Assembly: GCF_900094545.1 (NCBI RefSeq)
Contig: NZ_FMAH01000030.1
Location: 1-64,000 of the forward strand
Direction of reading: 5' to 3'
Source: Martinezella miluonensis
GTDB taxonomy: Bacteria > Pseudomonadota > Alphaproteobacteria > Rhizobiales > Rhizobiaceae
DNA: 64,000 nucleotides
In this document: piece by piece, positions 62,002 through 64,000 of the stretch
Numbering within the stretch: the first letter of the stretch is position 1
Layout of the letters: every line of letters starts with the position of its first letter
The notes under the pieces: model-generated
What the model was told of the DNA's origin: nothing
What the model saw: the letters and a program-made list of their open reading frames with translations, nothing else
The model's database searches: none
Position numbers and translations under genes: made by a program

Positions 62002-63444
62002 TTAAACTTCGTCTCCCGGCATGATATCCATTGGGATGGGGCAGACATAAGGCTTGCCTTCCGTCTTCTCCAGCCACTCTGCTTTGGCCTGAGCCAATAG
62101 CGACGGTGACGTCATTAGCGAGAGGCCGGTTGTCGCAAGTGCCTTTGCAGCATGCGCCATAGCCTTGTGAGCGACAGCGCTCTTTCCCTGGGCTACGACC
62201 TGCCAAGTATGAGGGTTGGTGCCAATTGCCCAAGCCGGCGTCCAGCATTGCGCCGTCGGCACCACCCAGCTGACGTCGCCGACATCGGTCGATCCGGCGC
62301 GGAAATGCGACTGGCCTTCGAATTCGCGCAAGCCGAGATGCAGCGGCGTCGATCCGTCGATCTTCGCATTGGAAAAGACATCGCCCTTGATCTGGTAAAG
62401 CCGGATGCTGCTCTTGATCGCTTCCTCCGCAAAGGTTTGCTGGATCGACTTGGCGAAGGCAAGATCCGCTTCGTCGAAGGCGATCGGTCCCAACACCGTC
62501 ATGTTCTCATGCATGGCGGTTTCGAGTGTGATGTTTGGCAAAAGATTGGTCGATGCAGTATCGAAGACGATCTCCACCTCCGTCTCCGTCATCATGGCAG
62601 CACCGCGCGCTACTTTTTCGACGCGTTTGGCAAGATCCAGCGCCTGCGGCATTTCCGGAGCGCGGATCAGATAGAGCACCTCGGCCTTTGCCTGAACGAC
62701 ATTCGCGGCCCTGCCGCCGGTATCGGTGATCGCATAATGCACGCGGCAGTCTTGCGGCATGTGCTCGCGCAGGAAGTTGACGCCGACATTCATCAGCTCC
62801 ACCGCATCGAGCGCCGACCGGCCGAGATGGGCGGCATTCGATGCATGCGCGGCCATGCCCTTGAAACGATAGTAATATTCGATGACCGCAAGATTATTGG
62901 TCGAGCGGACGCCATTGAAAGGCGCGGGATGCCAGGTCAGAGCGGCATCGACATCGTCGAATAGACCTGCGCGCACCATGAAGGTCTTGCCCGAACCGCC
63001 CTCCTCGCCCGGGCAGCCGTAATAGCGGACGGTGCCGGGAAGATTGTTCGCCTTCATATGGCGGGCAAGTGCAATCGCCGCCATCAGCGAGCCGACACCG
63101 AGCAGGTTGTGGCCGCAGCCATGTCCTGTGGCGCCCTCTATTACGGCTTCGTGCGCGGCGACGTTCGCGATCTGGCTCATGCCGGCCAGTGCGTCGAACT
63201 CGCCGAGGAAGGCAACAACGGGCTTGCCTTCGCCAAAATCGCCGATAAAGGCCGTCTCCATACCTGCCACGCCATGCCGCAGTGAAAAGCCATTATCTTC
63301 CAGCGTCTTGGCAAGGAGTTCGGACGAACGCGTCTCTTCGAATTTCAACTCGGCGAAATCCCAGATGCTGTCGCTCAGCTTGGTGAAATCCGGTTTCATC
63401 ACCTCGATCGCTGCGGCAATCGATTGTACGGCCTCTTGGTTCAT
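62002..63444 (-). CDS. M20-family amidohydrolase (AbgB-like)
   Basis: The 480-residue zinc peptidase-like enzyme has FLGEFDALAGMSQ, the metal motif GATGHGCGHNLLG and YYGCPGEEGGSGK, as in p-aminobenzoyl-glutamate hydrolase subunit B and related amidohydrolases. AbgB is 481 residues long. GAGGACGAGCG before ATG 63444. The next gene upstream encodes a peptide-type ABC binding protein, which suggests uptake and hydrolysis of an N-acyl amino acid or peptide-like compound. Confidence 0.9.
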   Translation of the reverse strand: MNQEAVQSIAAAIEVMKPDFTKLSDSIWDFAELKFEETRSSELLAKTLEDNGFSLRHGVAGMETAFIGDFGEGKPVVAFLGEFDALAGMSQIANVAAHEAVIEGATGHGCGHNLLGVGSLMAAIALARHMKANNLPGTVRYYGCPGEEGGSGKTFMVRAGLFDDVDAALTWHPAPFNGVRSTNNLAVIEYYYRFKGMAAHASNAAHLGRSALDAVELMNVGVNFLREHMPQDCRVHYAITDTGGRAANVVQAKAEVLYLIRAPEMPQALDLAKRVEKVARGAAMMTETEVEIVFDTASTNLLPNITLETAMHENMTVLGPIAFDEADLAFAKSIQQTFAEEAIKSSIRLYQIKGDVFSNAKIDGSTPLHLGLREFEGQSHFRAGSTDVGDVSWVVPTAQCWTPAWAIGTNPHTWQVVAQGKSAVAHKAMAHAAKALATTGLSLMTSPSLLAQAKAEWLEKTEGKPYVCPIPMDIMPGDEV

Positions 63445-63568
63445 CGCTCGTCCTCGTATCGTGTTTGCGCCTTCGAAGGGCGCAGAAAGCCGCTCGCCGA
63501 AAGGCACTGGCTTTTTCTGAAAAAATGAGCTGCCCGCGCCTCCATCCGCATCAGCGCGGGCAAGCCAC

Positions 63569-64000
63569 TCAGTCGACCGACACTTCCCAGAGGCGAGCGT
63601 TCGATTGCCAGACCGGCCGGCCCTTCAGCGTCTTGGCAGCGCCCCAGACATCGACCATGTCGTAGAGGAAGATGCCTGGGATATTCTTCAGCATGAGTTC
63701 GTGGAACTCGTCGAAAATCTTCTGCCGCTTGGTCTGATCGGCCTCGACATAGGCAGCCTTCATCAGCTCGATCGCCTTCGGGTCATCCCACATCAGCGAG
63801 GCGTTCTTGTCCTTGTCTCCGACATAGAAGGAGTACATCAGCGCCGGATCGAGGCGTGGCGCAACCGACTGCGAAATGATCTGATAGTTGCCGGAGCGGC
63901 GGCGATCGACCTGGGTCGCGTAGTCGAGCACCTCGATCTGCACGTTGAGGCCGATCTGCTGCAGCATGGCCTGCGCCATCACGGCGACCGGAAAGCTCGG
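63569..64000 (-). CDS. ABC transporter substrate-binding protein, SBP_bac_5 family (C-terminal part)
   Basis: The frame is open to the right window edge, so only the last 143 residues are seen. LQQIGLNVQIEVLDYATQ followed by a stretch ending FDEFHELMLKNIPGIFLYD is the C-terminal lobe of dipeptide/nickel-type binding proteins. The gene lies 124 bp upstream of the amidohydrolase on the same strand and probably forms one operon with it. The N-terminus and signal peptide lie outside the window. Confidence 0.88.
   Translation of the reverse strand, partial: PSFPVAVMAQAMLQQIGLNVQIEVLDYATQVDRRRSGNYQIISQSVAPRLDPALMYSFYVGDKDKNASLMWDDPKAIELMKAAYVEADQTKRQKIFDEFHELMLKNIPGIFLYDMVDVWGAAKTLKGRPVWQSNARLWEVSVD

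Overview
The window looks like the genome of a rhizobial alphaproteobacterium (Rhizobium/Agrobacterium group). GC content is high with AT-rich intergenic gaps. Gene families typical of that group are present: DUF995 secreted proteins, a dmeRF-type metal efflux pair, an ScfR-type regulator next to isocitrate lyase, and a rhizobial intergenic palindrome. I see no rRNA, tRNA, CRISPR array, replication genes or phage genes. The mix of catabolic, stress and surface genes with many regulators and several broken genes suggests an accessory part of the genome (chromid, megaplasmid or a plastic chromosomal region); that placement is inference.

Layout. 1-395: the 5' part of an IS110-family transposase, with a hairpin that covers its ribosome binding site. 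396-4178: an exported protein, then aceA (isocitrate lyase, Pseudomonas-like long form) divergent from its probable regulator. 4329-8389: a LysR regulator divergent from a flavin monooxygenase-like gene, an aldo/keto reductase and an MFS exporter. 8982-15682: the most unusual block, a six-gene operon with a GGDEF-EAL protein, two GHKL-like proteins (one degenerate), a STAS-methyltransferase fusion, a membrane PP2C/SpoIIE phosphatase and a stand-alone STAS protein. It resembles the SiaABCD / slr1658-slr1659 type of partner switch, but the kinase-like and STAS parts are doubled and a methyltransferase is wired in. 16238-22392: a surface-polysaccharide locus (UDP-glucuronate decarboxylase-like, GalE, a membrane GT2, a GH26-like hydrolase and two DUF995 paralogues) with a decayed UDP-glucose dehydrogenase remnant.

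22525-31397: a small exported protein, two AraC regulators, an AhpD-like protein, a dmeF/dmeR pair sharing a matching operator-like site, and a ChrB-like/MFS/PAP2 operon preceded by a perfect 16-bp palindrome. 31813-38862: a NarL-type two-component pair flanked by two Gly/Asn-rich exported proteins, a DedA protein and an OmpR-type two-component pair. 39190-44145: a LysR regulator followed by an SDR (lacking the usual tyrosine), a tautomerase, a DJ-1/PfpI protein, a glutathione transferase, a thioesterase stub and a PhzF-like protein. 44399-51180: small membrane proteins, a DUF3313 lipoprotein, an orphan response regulator, a MYG1-like protein, an NTF2-like protein, a LysR gene whose start codon lies inside a perfect inverted repeat, and at least three gene remnants (HTH, SDR and VOC families).

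51326-60678: a complete branched-chain amino acid degradation operon on the minus strand (SDR, thiolase, acyl-CoA dehydrogenase, then E1-alpha, E1-beta, E2 and E3 of the branched-chain 2-oxoacid dehydrogenase), with a divergent AraC-type regulator. 61178-64000: an Rnk-like protein, an AbgB-like M20 amidohydrolase and the C-terminal part of a peptide ABC transporter binding protein that runs off the right edge.
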